Assembly: GCF_020708045.1 (NCBI RefSeq)
Contig: NZ_JAJFES010000004.1
Coordinates: forward strand, 355,262 to 419,261
Length of the DNA stretch: 64,000 nucleotides
Direction: 5' to 3'
Source: Massilia sp. IC2-278
GTDB taxonomy: Bacteria > Pseudomonadota > Gammaproteobacteria > Burkholderiales > Burkholderiaceae_D
Below the pieces are notes generated by a model. It made no database searches and was not told the DNA's origin. It was given only the letters and a program-made list of their open reading frames with translations. Below are positions 34,383 to 48,222 of this stretch, in pieces (positions within the stretch are counted from its first letter, which is position 1; every line of letters begins with the position of its first letter). The translations under genes were made by a program, and so were the position numbers.

Positions 34383-34487
34383 CGTGGGTTCAGTAATTCC
34401 ACCCCTGGCAAGTGATCGGCAATCGGGTCAAGAAGCAGCGAGACCGACGAAGTGCTGTTTGGCTACCAAACTAACCAAGGCAAAACC

Positions 34488-34757
34488 ATGAAGACCGATA
34501 TCCATCCAGATTACCGTGAAGTCGTGTTCCACGACGTGTCGTGCGACTTCAAATTCGTGACCCGTTCGACCATCGCTACCCGCGAAACGATCAACCACGA
34601 AGGCAAAGACTACCCGCTGATCAAGATCGAGGTGTCCGCTGAATCGCACCCGTTCTACACCGGCAAGCACAAGATCGTCGACACCGCTGGCCGCGTCGAG
34701 AAGTTCCGCCAGAAGTTCGGCTCGGTCGGTTCGAAGACTTCGGTCGCGAACGGCTAA
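34488..34757 (+). CDS. rpmE2: 50S ribosomal protein L31, type B (zinc-free)
   Basis: The 89-residue L31 opens [18 protein letters not shown] and includes '[32 protein letters not shown]'. The zinc-binding CxxC pair of the A-type is absent and there is one Cys only, so this is the zinc-independent form (called RpmE2). In many bacteria the B-type replaces the Zn form under zinc shortage, but in others it is the only L31; here the strong promoter and single position suggest it may be constitutive. The ATG is supported by CAAGG upstream and by the family start. A terminator with T8 follows. Confidence 0.93.
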   Translation: MKTDIHPDYREVVFHDVSCDFKFVTRSTIATRETINHEGKDYPLIKIEVSAESHPFYTGKHKIVDTAGRVEKFRQKFGSVGSKTSVANG

Positions 34758-34817
34758 GCAGCACAGCAGTCACAATCTGTCAGGCGCTTCCAGCAAGCGC
34801 TGCGCAGGACACGAGAA

Positions 34818-34844
34818 GAAGCCGGTTTCCGGCTTCTTTTTTTT
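34818..34844 (+). terminator. Terminator of rpmE2
   Basis: GAAGCCGG-TTT-CCGGCTTC stem followed by eight T residues. Confidence 0.9.
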
Positions 34845-34900
34845 CGCCTTTTCTAATGCCGCTATACTAGCGCGACATTAATTTCGCATCAGACTTATCG

Positions 34901-36667
34901 ATGAAACCAGTCCGTCTCCCCGCCGCCGCCACGCTGGCCCTGCCGCGCTGGGCGCTGTTCGCGCTCGGCATGCTGTATATCCTGCCGGGACTGATCGGCC
35001 GCGACCCGTGGAAGGATGACGCCGGCAGCTTCGGCATCATGTGGACGATGGCGCGCGGCGGCCTGCACGACTGGCTGTACCCGAACATCGCCGGCCTGGC
35101 CGTCAACGACGAAGGTCCGCTCGCCTTCTGGCTGGGCGCCATCTGCATCAAGCTGTTCGGCTGGCTGCTGGGCGACGTGCTGGCCGCGCGCGTCTCGAAC
35201 ATCGGCATTTTTGTCCTCGGCACCATGTCGCTCTGGTACACGGCCTTCCACCTGGGGCGCCGCCCCGAAGCCCAGCCGCTGCGCCTGGCCTTCGGTGGCC
35301 AGCCCGAACCCGACGACTACGGCCGCACCCTGGCCGATACCGCGGTGCTGGTCTATCTCGGCTCGCTCGGCCTGCTGCTGCTCAGCCACGAAACCCTGTC
35401 CGTTACCCTGCAGGGCTCGCTGATCGCCTATTTCCTGTACCGCGCCGTGCGCTACGTCGAAGGCGCCAGCGTGCGCAATGCCGTGCTGGTCGGGCTGTCG
35501 CTGGGCGCCCTGGTCCTGAGCCGCGGCCCGCTGTCGCCGGTTGCGCTGCTGATCGCGCTGTTCCTCGGCACCCGTTTCTTCCGCCTGCCGCCCGCCACTT
35601 CGCTGCGCCACCTGGCGCTGGCGGCGGGCGTGGCCTTCCTGCTGAGCCTGGTGTGGATACTGCCGGCAAGCATCGTCCAGCCTTACAGCCAGTCGCCCAT
35701 CCCGGAGTGGCTGGCCTGGAACGCGTCCGAGCTGAGCCTGCCGAACTGGGCCTCGATCAGCGCCTTCTTCCGCGTGGGCGTCTGGTTCTTCTGGCCGGCC
35801 TGGCCGTTTGCCGGCTGGGCCATCTGGGCCTGGCGCCGCCAGCAGAACATGCTGCACATCGTGCTGCCCCTGACCTTCCTGGGCGCCCTGACCGTGGTGA
35901 TCCTGTGCGACCCGACGCCGGAAAACGGCGACCTGCTCAAGCTGCTGCCGCTGCTGGCCCTGATGGCCGCCTTCGGCTTGCCGACCATGAAGCGCGGCGC
36001 CATCAACGCCATCGACTGGTTCTCGGTGATGGCGCTGACCACCCTCGCCGCCCTGACCTGGCTGTTCTGGATCGCCAAGCTCACCGGCTGGCCGGCCAAG
36101 CTGGCGCACAACGCCCTGAAGCTGGTGCCGGGCTTCAAGCCGGAATTCGGCATCGTCTCCTTCCTGGTGGCGGCCAGCGTGACGGTCGGGTGGATCCTGC
36201 TGGTGCGCTGGCGCGTGTCGCGCCAGCCGGCCGTGCTGTGGCGCGCCGTGGTGCTGTCGTCGAGCGGCCTGATCCTGCTTTGGGTGCTCCTGATGACCCT
36301 GTTCTTGCCGGACCTGAACTACCGCCGCAGCTACGCCGGCGTGGCCCAGGCGATTGCCGCCAAGCTGCCGCCTGGCGCCAACTGCATCGACACGAACGTC
36401 GGCTCGGCCCAGCGCGCCTCGTTCGCCTACTTCGGCCGCCTGCCGTTTGCCGGTGTCGAAGGCGGACAATGCGATTACGTGCTGCTGCAGGACAGCATCA
36501 GGACGCGCGACACGGCTGACGACGAGGCGAACAGCGAAGCCAACGCGAAGGCCAGGGCCAAGCGCGCCCTGGCGCGCCGCTGGGCCACGAGCGGCGCCAC
36601 GCTGCTGTGGGAAGGCCGCCGCGCCTCGGACCGCGACGAGCGCTTCCGCCTGTACCGGCGCCGCTGA
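34901..36667 (+). CDS. Membrane glycosyltransferase, GT39/ArnT-like
   Basis: The 588-residue inner-membrane protein has about 11-12 hydrophobic segments. The first periplasmic loop has the catalytic-type 'GRDPWKDDAGSFG' (Asp residues of the GT-C fold), as in dolichyl-phosphate-mannose or undecaprenyl-arabinose transferases. It would move a lipid-linked sugar onto a glycan, lipid or protein facing the periplasm. The C-terminal 100 residues form a soluble, charged domain. Acceptor and donor are unknown. The gene stands alone with its own terminator, which overlaps the end of the convergent PEP-CTERM gene. Confidence 0.83.
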   Translation: MKPVRLPAAATLALPRWALFALGMLYILPGLIGRDPWKDDAGSFGIMWTMARGGLHDWLYPNIAGLAVNDEGPLAFWLGAICIKLFGWLLGDVLAARVSNIGIFVLGTMSLWYTAFHLGRRPEAQPLRLAFGGQPEPDDYGRTLADTAVLVYLGSLGLLLLSHETLSVTLQGSLIAYFLYRAVRYVEGASVRNAVLVGLSLGALVLSRGPLSPVALLIALFLGTRFFRLPPATSLRHLALAAGVAFLLSLVWILPASIVQPYSQSPIPEWLAWNASELSLPNWASISAFFRVGVWFFWPAWPFAGWAIWAWRRQQNMLHIVLPLTFLGALTVVILCDPTPENGDLLKLLPLLALMAAFGLPTMKRGAINAIDWFSVMALTTLAALTWLFWIAKLTGWPAKLAHNALKLVPGFKPEFGIVSFLVAASVTVGWILLVRWRVSRQPAVLWRAVVLSSSGLILLWVLLMTLFLPDLNYRRSYAGVAQAIAAKLPPGANCIDTNVGSAQRASFAYFGRLPFAGVEGGQCDYVLLQDSIRTRDTADDEANSEANAKARAKRALARRWATSGATLLWEGRRASDRDERFRLYRRR

Positions 36668-36751
36668 ACGGGTGCGTCGAACCCTCGCGCTGAGACTGCC
36701 CCGCCGCCGCTGAGCCGCCGCCGCTGAAGGCAGGCGCTTCGCCTTCCGAAA

Positions 36752-36784
36752 CCGCCCTCCGGGATCACCCGCAGGGCGGTTTTT
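36752..36784 (+). terminator. Terminator of the GT39 gene, overlapping the PEP-CTERM 3' end
   Basis: CCGCCCT...AGGGCGG forms a stem with a 14-base loop, then TTTTT. The stem lies across the last codons of the convergent gene at 36765, so the same bases code for protein and end the opposite transcript. Confidence 0.75.
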
Positions 36785-37370
36785 CCATGGCGCGCCGCTG
36801 CCCGCGCCGGCGCGCCAGCGCCCCCGCCGCCAGCCCCGCCAGCAGCAGCGCAAAGGCCGGCACTTCCGGCACCGGCGACACCGCCAGGTCGGCCCCGAAG
36901 CTGCCGCCGCCGCTGCCCAGCACCCGCCCGTCGACCCGCACCGCGTAGGCCCCGGTCGGCAAGTCGTAGGCCGCCAGCGACCAGGAATCCGGGGCCTCGT
37001 CGCCGAAGCCGGTCCCGTCGATGCCGGCCACGACCGGGCCGATGACCGCCAGGGTGGCCGGATCGTAGCGGTACAGGCTGAGGGCGACGATGTCGAGGTC
37101 CTTGCCCAGCGGCGAATTCAGGAACGAGGATGTTACCGAGGCCGCCGCATCGAAAGGCAGGCCGCTGACGCTGAAGGTGAACAGCTCGGTGAAGTCGCGG
37201 CCGGATTCGGCGGCCGTGAAACCGTCGCCGAACCAGGCATTGAAGCCGCCTGCACCGTCGCCGATGGCGGCAATGGGCGTGCTGCGCGCAATGGTCTGCG
37301 CGGCGGCCTGGGGAGCGGCGCACACGGCGCCTGCCAGCAAGGCGGAGAACACCAGGGAGGTCTTGTTCAT
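36765..37370 (-). CDS. PEP-CTERM anchored secreted protein
   Basis: The 201-residue protein starts with a signal peptide (MNKTSLVFSALLAGAVCAAPQAAAQ) and ends in the PEP-CTERM tail: 'VPEVPAFALLLAGLAAGALARRRGQRR', a VPE motif, a hydrophobic stretch and a basic cluster. Exosortase (EpsH-like) cuts such tails and the protein is placed at the surface, often with exopolysaccharide production. The mature part is of the 'FNAWFGDGFTAAESGRDFTELFTFSV' type, common in betaproteobacterial PEP-CTERM proteins. The ATG has GGAA upstream; an upstream in-frame ATG would not give a signal peptide start. No exosortase gene is in the window. Confidence 0.85.
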   Translation of the reverse strand: MNKTSLVFSALLAGAVCAAPQAAAQTIARSTPIAAIGDGAGGFNAWFGDGFTAAESGRDFTELFTFSVSGLPFDAAASVTSSFLNSPLGKDLDIVALSLYRYDPATLAVIGPVVAGIDGTGFGDEAPDSWSLAAYDLPTGAYAVRVDGRVLGSGGGSFGADLAVSPVPEVPAFALLLAGLAAGALARRRGQRRAMEKPPCG

Positions 37371-37572
37371 ATCGTTTCCATTGACAATGGTCATCGACGC
37401 GGCGCAAGGGAATGCCCGCGCCGCCACCTCATGCTTTGAGTGGCTGTCCGGGCCGGACGTTTGCTTTTGAACGTCCCCCTCCTTGAGTCAGCTCAATCCG
37501 GGACCATATACGGGGCAGACAATGGCAGGCAGTGCCATCGCCATCCGGCGTTCGCACCATGGAGGAAACAAC

Positions 37573-38034
37573 ATGAAAAGCGTAATGTTTTCTGAAGTCA
37601 TGCCAGCGCAGCGGGGCGCCGGCCTCCTGGGCAACCTCTCCCCGCTCACGGCCTACGGCCTGACGCTGGCCATCGGCATGCCGCTGCTAGTCGTCGCCAT
37701 GCACCTGTTCGACCCCAGCGCACCCCTGGCCTACATCGTGCTGCCGGTACTCGCCGGCCTGGCCCTGCCCCTGTGCGCACATGCCCCGGGGCGCCTGGAA
37801 GTCAGCACCCGCTTCGACGCCTGCCATATGGCCAGCACCCTCGACGCCACCCTCGATGCGCTCGGCTACGCGCGCAGCGAAGCCGGCCCCGGCCTGCTGC
37901 GTTACGTGAAGACCGCGCAGCCGAGCTGGCGCAACCGGGCGCACAACGTGAATGTCCGGGTGCATGCCCATGCGCTGGAAGTCATCGGTCCGGTGCCGGT
38001 GTTGCGCGCGCTGCAGAAGGCGCTGGCCAGCTAG
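37573..38034 (+). CDS. Small inner-membrane protein of unknown function
   Basis: The 153-residue protein has GGAGG 7 bases upstream of its ATG. Two hydrophobic helices lie at about 25-50 and 55-75 ('LTAYGLTLAIGMPLLVVAMHLF', 'AYIVLPVLAGLALPLC'), and the last 70 residues form a soluble domain with 'RLEVSTRFDACHMASTLDATLDALGY' and 'NVNVRVHAHALEVIGPVPVLRALQKAL'. I recognise no family. It precedes tRNA-Leu and is not clearly linked to its neighbours. Confidence 0.7.
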   Translation: MKSVMFSEVMPAQRGAGLLGNLSPLTAYGLTLAIGMPLLVVAMHLFDPSAPLAYIVLPVLAGLALPLCAHAPGRLEVSTRFDACHMASTLDATLDALGYARSEAGPGLLRYVKTAQPSWRNRAHNVNVRVHAHALEVIGPVPVLRALQKALAS

Positions 38035-38112
38035 CCTCCCGCTCGCGGCCTCTGCTGTAAACTGGTCAGCACCGGAACTGGTGTGCTAATATGCGGCCTC
38101 GTTGTGTGCAAG

Positions 38113-38197
38113 GCCTCTGTGGCGGAATTGGTAGACGCACTTGACTCAAAATCAAGCGCCGTAAGGCGTGCCGGTTCGATTCCGGCCGGAGGCACCA
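38113..38197 (+). tRNA. tRNA-Leu (anticodon CAA)
   Basis: An 85-base tRNA with encoded CCA. The acceptor stem GCCTCTG/CGGAGGC pairs with one G-U, the anticodon loop is CTCAAAA (anticodon CAA, reads UUG), and the long variable arm GCGCCGTAAGGCGT and the TTCGATTCC T-loop fit a class II leucine tRNA. Confidence 0.95.
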
Positions 38198-38222
38198 AAG
38201 CTTGCAGCAACATCGAATACCG

Positions 38223-38257
38223 AAACCCGCGTCTCTCCTGGAGAGCGCGGGTTTTTT
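38223..38257. terminator. Terminator after tRNA-Leu
   Basis: AAACCCGCG / CGCGGGTTT stem with an inner CTCTC/GAGAG pairing and a TTTTTT run for the plus strand. It abuts the end of the convergent binding-protein gene. Confidence 0.8.
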
Positions 38258-38261
38258 GTTG

Positions 38262-39032
38262 CTATCGCGCCTTCGCCTGCACCGTCCAGTGATCGTAGGC
38301 CCGCTCGATCCGTTTCAGCGTGCCATCGCGCCCCAGCGCTGCAAACGCATCGTTCAGCCGCCTGATCACCGCATCCGGCACGCCGGGATGACAAGCCAGG
38401 AACACATCCTGGCGGCTGAATGTGAATACCGGCACGATCCTGCCCTTCCACCCGTTCTGTTCCAGCACCATGCTGCCGCGCCGCAGCGAGGCCGCCCACA
38501 GGTCGATGCGTCCCAGCAGCAGCTTCTGCGGATTGAGCAGGTCGTGCGGGGCGGTGTCGACGGTGAAGCCGCGGCTACGCAGGTAATCGTCGCGGGCGTC
38601 GCCGCGGTAGGTGCCGATGCGGTAAGGCCGGGCATCGTCCAGCGAGGCCAGCGCAATGCGGCGGTCGGCGCGCGCCATCAGTACCCATTGCGCGCTGTCG
38701 GTCGGCCCCACCCACTTGAACAGGGCTTCGCGCTCGGGCGTGCGGGTGGTGGAGTAGACGCAGGCGTCGGGCCGCTCGCGCGCGGCGGCATAGGCACGCT
38801 TCCAGGGCAGCGTCTCGATGGTGTAGGCCACGCCGGCGCGGGCCATGGCCGCACGCACCTTATCGGTGGCGATCCCGACGACCCGGCCGCTGGCGTCGCG
38901 CATGCTCGATGGGGCTGCCTCTTCGGTGGCAATGTAGAGGGCGCCCGCCTGCTGGGATGACGGCGCGGCGCGTGCAGGCAAGAGTGCAGACAGGGCCAGG
39001 CAAACTGCGCCCGTGATGTGCTGGATCTGCAT
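38262..39032 (-). CDS. Periplasmic amino-acid-type solute-binding protein
   Basis: The 256-residue exported protein has a signal peptide ('MQIQHITGAVCLALSALLPARA') and the family 3 solute-binding fold: 'LYIATEEAAPSSMRDASGRVVGIATDKVRAAM', 'YTIETLPWKRAYAAARERPDACVYSTTRTPER', 'VFTFSRQDVFLACHPGVPDAVIRRLNDAFAAL'. This lineage (no ABC genes beside it) is typical of stand-alone transporter-less SBPs such as those in signalling, common in Burkholderiales. The ligand is not known. It ends just before the tRNA terminator and is divergent from the MHYT kinase gene. Confidence 0.82.
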   Translation of the reverse strand: MQIQHITGAVCLALSALLPARAAPSSQQAGALYIATEEAAPSSMRDASGRVVGIATDKVRAAMARAGVAYTIETLPWKRAYAAARERPDACVYSTTRTPEREALFKWVGPTDSAQWVLMARADRRIALASLDDARPYRIGTYRGDARDDYLRSRGFTVDTAPHDLLNPQKLLLGRIDLWAASLRRGSMVLEQNGWKGRIVPVFTFSRQDVFLACHPGVPDAVIRRLNDAFAALGRDGTLKRIERAYDHWTVQAKAR

Positions 39033-39283
39033 GGTCTTGCCCTCCCTGGTGCTTGTTCAATCATGAAAAAACCTGATACCCCAGGCCATTCATGCAATAA
39101 GCATACCGCAAGGAACTATGCCAAAGTTAACTCCCGTGCACATGGTCGCAAGCACGCGACAGATGCGATAGCAGCATTATAAGTTTTCCGCATAAAACCA
39201 AGACTTTCCATACGGAAAGTGTCATACTTCTGTATTCCCACTGGTTCTGTTTTTACTGATTTCAAGCTTTCCCGAAAGACGCC

Positions 39284-42645
<3,362 letters not shown>

Positions 42646-42649
<4 letters not shown>

Positions 42650-43668
42650 GCAATAACATCACCCGCCCGCTGATCCTGGCGGTCGACGACGAAGCCAGCA
42701 ACCTGCAACTGCTGCGGCAGATCCTGCAGGACCACTACCGCCTGCTGTTCGCGAAAGACGGCGCGCGTGCGCTGGAACTGGCCGTCAAGGAGCGCCCCGA
42801 CCTGGTGCTGCTCGACGTGATGATGCCGGGGATGAGCGGCTACGAAGTCTGCGCCGCGCTGAAGGCGAACCCGATGACGGCGCCGATCCCGGTGATCTTC
42901 GTGACCGCCCTGACCGACACCGCCGACGAGCTGGAAGGCTTCGAGGCCGGCGCCGTCGACTACATCACCAAGCCGATCAGCCCGCCGCTGGTGCGCGCAC
43001 GCGTGCGCACCCACCTGTCGCTGGTGCGCACCGAGGAACTGAAGGCCTCGCGTCTGGCGATCGTCCAGCGCCTGGGTCTCGCGGCCGAGTACAAGGACAA
43101 CGAGACCGGCCTGCACGTGATCCGCATGAGCCATTTCGCGCGCATCCTGGGCCTGGCGGCCGGCATGACCGAAGAGGAAGCCGACGATCTGCTGCACGCC
43201 GCGCCGATGCACGACGTCGGCAAGATCGGCATCCCCGACCGCATCCTGCAAAAGGCCGGCCCGCTCGATCCGGACGAATGGAAGATCATGCAGAGCCACG
43301 CCACCATCGGCGCCGAGATCATCGGCCAGCACGAAGGCGGCATGCTGAAGCTGGCGCACGACATCGCCATCACCCACCACGAGAAGTACGACGGCAGCGG
43401 CTACCCGAACCGGCTGGCCGGCGAGCGCATTCCGCTGGCCGGGCGCATCGTGGCGATCGCCGACGTGTTCGACGCCCTGACCTCGATCCGGCCCTACAAG
43501 CGCGCCTGGAGCGAGGAAGAAGCGGTGGACTACCTGATGCAGCAGAAGGGCAAGCACTTCGATCCGGCCCTGGTCGACCTGTTCGTGGCCCAGCTGCCGG
43601 CGATCCGCACGGTGCGGCTGCGCTGGGCGGAGAAGGTCGAAGCCGAAGCGGAGGCGCAGTTCGCGTAA
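42646..43668 (+). CDS. HD-GYP response regulator (putative cyclic-di-GMP phosphodiesterase)
   Basis: The 340-residue protein is a receiver (residues 1-125, phosphorylation Asp in '[13 protein letters not shown]') fused to an HD-GYP domain: '[17 protein letters not shown]' and '[37 protein letters not shown]' keep metal ligands and the GYP motif. HD-GYP enzymes hydrolyse cyclic-di-GMP to GMP or pGpG, so this would lower the messenger and favour motility. Its 4-base overlap with the MHYT kinase identifies the cognate partner. A bidirectional terminator follows. Confidence 0.93.
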
Positions 43669-43682
43669 GCGTTCACAGGCAC

Positions 43683-43710
43683 AAAAAAAGGGGCGCGCTG
43701 CGCCCCTTTT
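43683..43710. terminator. Bidirectional terminator between convergent genes
   Basis: GGGGCGC-gct-GCGCCCC stem (43690-43706) flanked by A7 on the left and T4 on the right, so it serves both the HD-GYP gene and the glycosyltransferase gene. Confidence 0.85.
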
Positions 43711-43728
43711 GCTTTGCTCCTGCTTCGG

Positions 43729-44898
43729 CTATTCCGGCGTGACCGGCGGCGCCAGCGGCGTGGCGGGCGCATGCGGCGCGCCGGCATGCTTGGCCAGCAC
43801 TTCGCGGTACAGGGCCATATAGTCGGCCGCCATCTGCGCCGAGGTGAATACTTCCTCGAAACGGCGGGCCGCGTTGCCGCCCATGGCGCGCGCCAGTTCC
43901 GGGTCGTTCCACAGGGTGCGCAGCGCCGCGCGCAGGGCCGGGGCGTCGTCCGGCGGCACCACCAGGCCGGTCTCGCCGGCGATGTTGATGTAGCTGGTGC
44001 CGGTGCCGATCTCGCACGAGATCATCGGCTTGCCGTACATCGCCCCTTCCAGCAGCGACACGCCAAAGGCTTCCGAGCGCAGGTGCGAGGGGAAGGCAAA
44101 GGCATAGGCCAGGGTCAGCAGCGCGACCTTGTCTTCCTCGTCGAGGGCGCCGGTGAACAGCACGTTCTTCAGGCCCAGGCGCGCGGCCTGGGCCTTGAGC
44201 GCCGCCTCTTCCGGGCCGGCGCCGACGATCACCACCGGATACTCGGTGCCCGCCACCGCGTCGAGCAGCACGTGCAGGCCCTTGTAGTAGCGCAGCACGC
44301 CGACGAACAGGAAGAACTTCGGGCCGACCCGCTCGCGCCAGTACGCCAGCCGCGCCGGGTCGGGCTGCGGATAGCTGGCCTGGTCCAGGCCGTAGGTGAT
44401 GACGCGGGCCTTGCCGGGGTAGCGCGCCAGCACCGCCGACGAAGCCAGGTAGTTCGGCGAAGCGGCGACGATGGCGTCGACGCTACGCAGGAAGCGGTGC
44501 TTCAGCGGCTGGTACAGGCGCAGCAGGTTCTTCTGGCGCACGATGTCGGAGTGGTAGCTGACCACCGTCGGCTTGCGCACGCGCGCCACGAAATGGGCCA
44601 GGTCCATGAAGGGCCAGGGGAAGTGGTAGTGCACCACGTCGGCCTCGCGCGCCAGGCGCGCCAGGGCGCCGAGCGCGGCATACGAGCAGGCGTTCGAGGC
44701 GATCTCGAAGTCGAGCGGCACGCGGTGCACGGTGTGGCCCTCGAAGGCGATCGGCTGCAGGTTCTTTTCGCGCGACAGCGACAGCACGGTATTGGTCACG
44801 CCGAGGCGGCCGGTGCCGACGCACATCTGGCGGATGGTCTGCTCGACCCCGCCTACGGTGTCGGGATAATAGGTCTTGTAGAAATGAAGAACGCGCAT
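43729..44898 (-). CDS. GT4 glycosyltransferase (WbpZ-like)
   Basis: The 389-residue GT-B enzyme begins 'MRVLHFYKTYYPDTVGGVEQTIRQ', the donor domain has 'LFVGVLRYYKGLHVLLDAV' and the EX7E motif is in 'EAFGVSLLEGAMYGKP'. Such enzymes take an activated sugar from GDP- or UDP-donors and add it to a lipid-linked chain in the cytoplasm. As the last gene of the gmd-rmd cassette it probably transfers D-rhamnose. It resembles WbpZ of the Pseudomonas common-antigen locus in the N-terminal motif, an inference by style only. Confidence 0.85.
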   Translation of the reverse strand: MRVLHFYKTYYPDTVGGVEQTIRQMCVGTGRLGVTNTVLSLSREKNLQPIAFEGHTVHRVPLDFEIASNACSYAALGALARLAREADVVHYHFPWPFMDLAHFVARVRKPTVVSYHSDIVRQKNLLRLYQPLKHRFLRSVDAIVAASPNYLASSAVLARYPGKARVITYGLDQASYPQPDPARLAYWRERVGPKFFLFVGVLRYYKGLHVLLDAVAGTEYPVVIVGAGPEEAALKAQAARLGLKNVLFTGALDEEDKVALLTLAYAFAFPSHLRSEAFGVSLLEGAMYGKPMISCEIGTGTSYINIAGETGLVVPPDDAPALRAALRTLWNDPELARAMGGNAARRFEEVFTSAQMAADYMALYREVLAKHAGAPHAPATPLAPPVTPE

Positions 44899-44917
44899 CG
44901 TGTTTGTGGATAAAAGC

Positions 44918-46048
44918 TTATTGCGCGAGAACCTGGCGGTAGACAGCGGCAGTAGCCTGGGCGGTGGCGCGCCAGGTCAGGGCTGCCGCGCGTGCGCGGC
45001 CGGCGGCGATGCAGCGCGCGCGCAGCGCGCCATCGCGCACCAGCGCCAGCATCGCGGCGCCGATCGCGCCTTCGTCCAGGGGGTCGACTTCGAGCGCGGC
45101 GCCCGCACTCACTTCCGGCAGCGAGCTGACGTTCGAGGTAACGGCAGGCACGCCCGAGGCAAAGGCTTCGAGCAGCGGGATGCCGAAACCCTCGTACAGC
45201 GAAGGAAAGACCAGGACGCCGGCGCCCGCGTACACGTGGCGCAGCGCCTGCTCGCCCGCCAGCCCCTTCAGCCAGACCACGTTTTCGCCTTCGGCGCGGG
45301 CGGCTTCGATGCGCCGCAACAGGGTATCGCAGCGCCAGCCGGCGGCGCCGACGATGACCAGCGCACGCTCGGCGCGTTCCGGCGCCGGCAGGGCCAGCCA
45401 GGCGCCGAGTACGCGCTCGACGTTCTTGCGCGGCTGTAGCGTGCCGACGGAGAGAAAATAACCGGGCCGCAAGCCATGCGCGGACAGCGTCGCCGCCACG
45501 TCCTGTGCATCGGGGGCGCCGAGCCAGGCCTCGTCGACGCCGTTATGCACCACCGATACGCGGCGCTCGTCGACGCCGAAGCATTCGACCAGCTCGGCCA
45601 CGGCGAAGTGCGAGACGGCGATGACATGGTCGGCCTTCTGCGCCGCCTTGCGCTGCAGCCAGTTCTTCAGGCGCCGCATGCGCGGATTGCACCATGCGGG
45701 ATACTTGATCGGCAGGGCGTCGTGCAGGGTGGCCACGACCGGACAGTCCATGCGCACGATCCGGTAATCGGTGGCGTGGAACAGGTCGGCCGGCATGTGG
45801 ACCCGGTGTGCGCCCGGCATGGCCAGGTCGGCCAGCGAAGCGCGGGCGAACGATTGCGGCAGGGCCTGGCCGATGCTGACCGTGCCGGCGCCGGCCGGCC
45901 AGGAGTAAGGCGCGACATTGCAGCCAGCTTGCGGAAGATGCGACAGCAGCGCACGCGTGTACACGCCAATGCCGTCGATCTGTCCGCCCGTGAGTCCTGG
46001 CTCGATCGTGGTCGTGCCCAGGCCCACGCGCAGCCGGTTCATGTTCAC
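44918..46048 (-). CDS. GT4 glycosyltransferase (WbpY-like)
   Basis: The 376-residue GT-B enzyme has 'YFLSVGTLQPRKNVERVLGAWLAL' and the EX7E motif in 'YEGFGIPLLEAFASGVP', with an N-terminal acceptor domain containing 'HATDYRIVRMDCPVVATLHDALP'. It is co-transcribed with rmd (overlap 4 bases) and the last glycosyltransferase (19-base gap). It likely adds D-rhamnose to a polysaccharide; two such enzymes together with one precursor route suggest a rhamnan chain of alternating linkages, as in A-band LPS (inference). Confidence 0.85.
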   Translation of the reverse strand: MNMNRLRVGLGTTTIEPGLTGGQIDGIGVYTRALLSHLPQAGCNVAPYSWPAGAGTVSIGQALPQSFARASLADLAMPGAHRVHMPADLFHATDYRIVRMDCPVVATLHDALPIKYPAWCNPRMRRLKNWLQRKAAQKADHVIAVSHFAVAELVECFGVDERRVSVVHNGVDEAWLGAPDAQDVAATLSAHGLRPGYFLSVGTLQPRKNVERVLGAWLALPAPERAERALVIVGAAGWRCDTLLRRIEAARAEGENVVWLKGLAGEQALRHVYAGAGVLVFPSLYEGFGIPLLEAFASGVPAVTSNVSSLPEVSAGAALEVDPLDEGAIGAAMLALVRDGALRARCIAAGRARAAALTWRATAQATAAVYRQVLAQ

Positions 46049-46983
46049 CCCTCGTACATCCAGCGCAGCGTCTCGGACAGCGGACGGGTCGGGATGGCGC
46101 CGGCCACGCCGGCCAGCCTGGCGTTGTCGCCGGTAAGGGTCAGCACGTCGTTGGCGCGCACGAAGGCCGGATTGACGCGGACCTCAATGCGGTAGCCGGC
46201 GATCTCCGACATCATGTCGATCACGCCGGCCAGCGACTGGCTGCGTCCCGAGCAGATGTTGAAGGCCTGGCCCGCCGGCGCGGCCGCCAGCAGGCGCCGG
46301 TAGCTCCAGGCCACCATGCGCACGTCGGAAAAGTCGCGCGCGATCGCCAGGTTACCCAGCTCGATCGTTTCGGCCTTGCGGCGGAAATGGGAGACGATCT
46401 TCGGCAGCAGGAAGTTTTCGCTCTGGCCGACGCCGGTGTAGTTGAACGGCCGCGCGACGATGATCGGCAACCGGTCCATCCACAGGCGCGCCATGTATTC
46501 CATGGCCAGCTTGCTCACCGCGTAGTCGTTGGCCGGCGCCGGCGCGACCTGCTCGTCGATGACGGGCACGCTGGCGTTGCCGTAGATGTTGGCCGACGAG
46601 GCCAGCAGCACCGCCGACGGCCGCTTGCGCAGCGACGCCAGCGCTTCCAGCAAATTACGGGTGCCGGCCACGTTGACGCGGTAGATCTGCTCGGCGTCGC
46701 CATGGCCGACAAAGGCAATGCCGGCCAGGTGCACGACCACGTCGGGCTGGACTTCCTCGACCATCGCGGCCACCGCGGCGCGGTCGCACAGGTCGGCCGC
46801 GAACACGCCGGGCTCGGCCACCGCGTCACCCGGGGTGGCGGTACCGAACACACGGTAGCCGGCATCGCGCAGCTCGCGCGCCACGTATTCGCCCGTGAAC
46901 CCGCGCAGACCTGTGACCAGGGCGCGCAGGCCCTCGCCCTCGAGGGTCTTGCCCACCCGCGGCTCGGTGCTGGAGATGCTCAT
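46045..46983 (-). CDS. rmd: GDP-6-deoxy-D-lyxo-4-hexulose reductase (GDP-D-rhamnose synthesis)
   Basis: The 312-residue short-chain dehydrogenase/epimerase has the NAD(P) site GLRGFTG near residue 26, active-site YAVSK near 140, and the C-terminal 'PTRPLSETLRWMYEG' typical of RMD proteins. It reduces the 4-keto product of Gmd to GDP-D-rhamnose. A GDP-fucose synthase (fcl) was considered, but RMD-type features and lack of an epimerase signature favour rhamnose. Its start is next to the gmd stop. Confidence 0.8.
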   Translation of the reverse strand: MSISSTEPRVGKTLEGEGLRALVTGLRGFTGEYVARELRDAGYRVFGTATPGDAVAEPGVFAADLCDRAAVAAMVEEVQPDVVVHLAGIAFVGHGDAEQIYRVNVAGTRNLLEALASLRKRPSAVLLASSANIYGNASVPVIDEQVAPAPANDYAVSKLAMEYMARLWMDRLPIIVARPFNYTGVGQSENFLLPKIVSHFRRKAETIELGNLAIARDFSDVRMVAWSYRRLLAAAPAGQAFNICSGRSQSLAGVIDMMSEIAGYRIEVRVNPAFVRANDVLTLTGDNARLAGVAGAIPTRPLSETLRWMYEG

Positions 46984-46984
46984 A

Positions 46985-48127
<1,143 letters not shown>

Positions 48128-48222
48128 CTATTAGAAAGCAGTCCCTGCTGCAAATCGACAGCATTATTGCGCTAAACGCCACACTTCCAGGCGCCGCTTA
48201 CGGATTGTTACTTGTTCAGGGC

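Noticed and set aside
46045..46983. GDP-L-fucose synthase (fcl) in place of rmd
   Set aside because: The C-terminal PLSETLRWMYE-type ending and overall size fit RMD; fcl is a weaker fit, though a structural or biochemical test would be needed to be certain.
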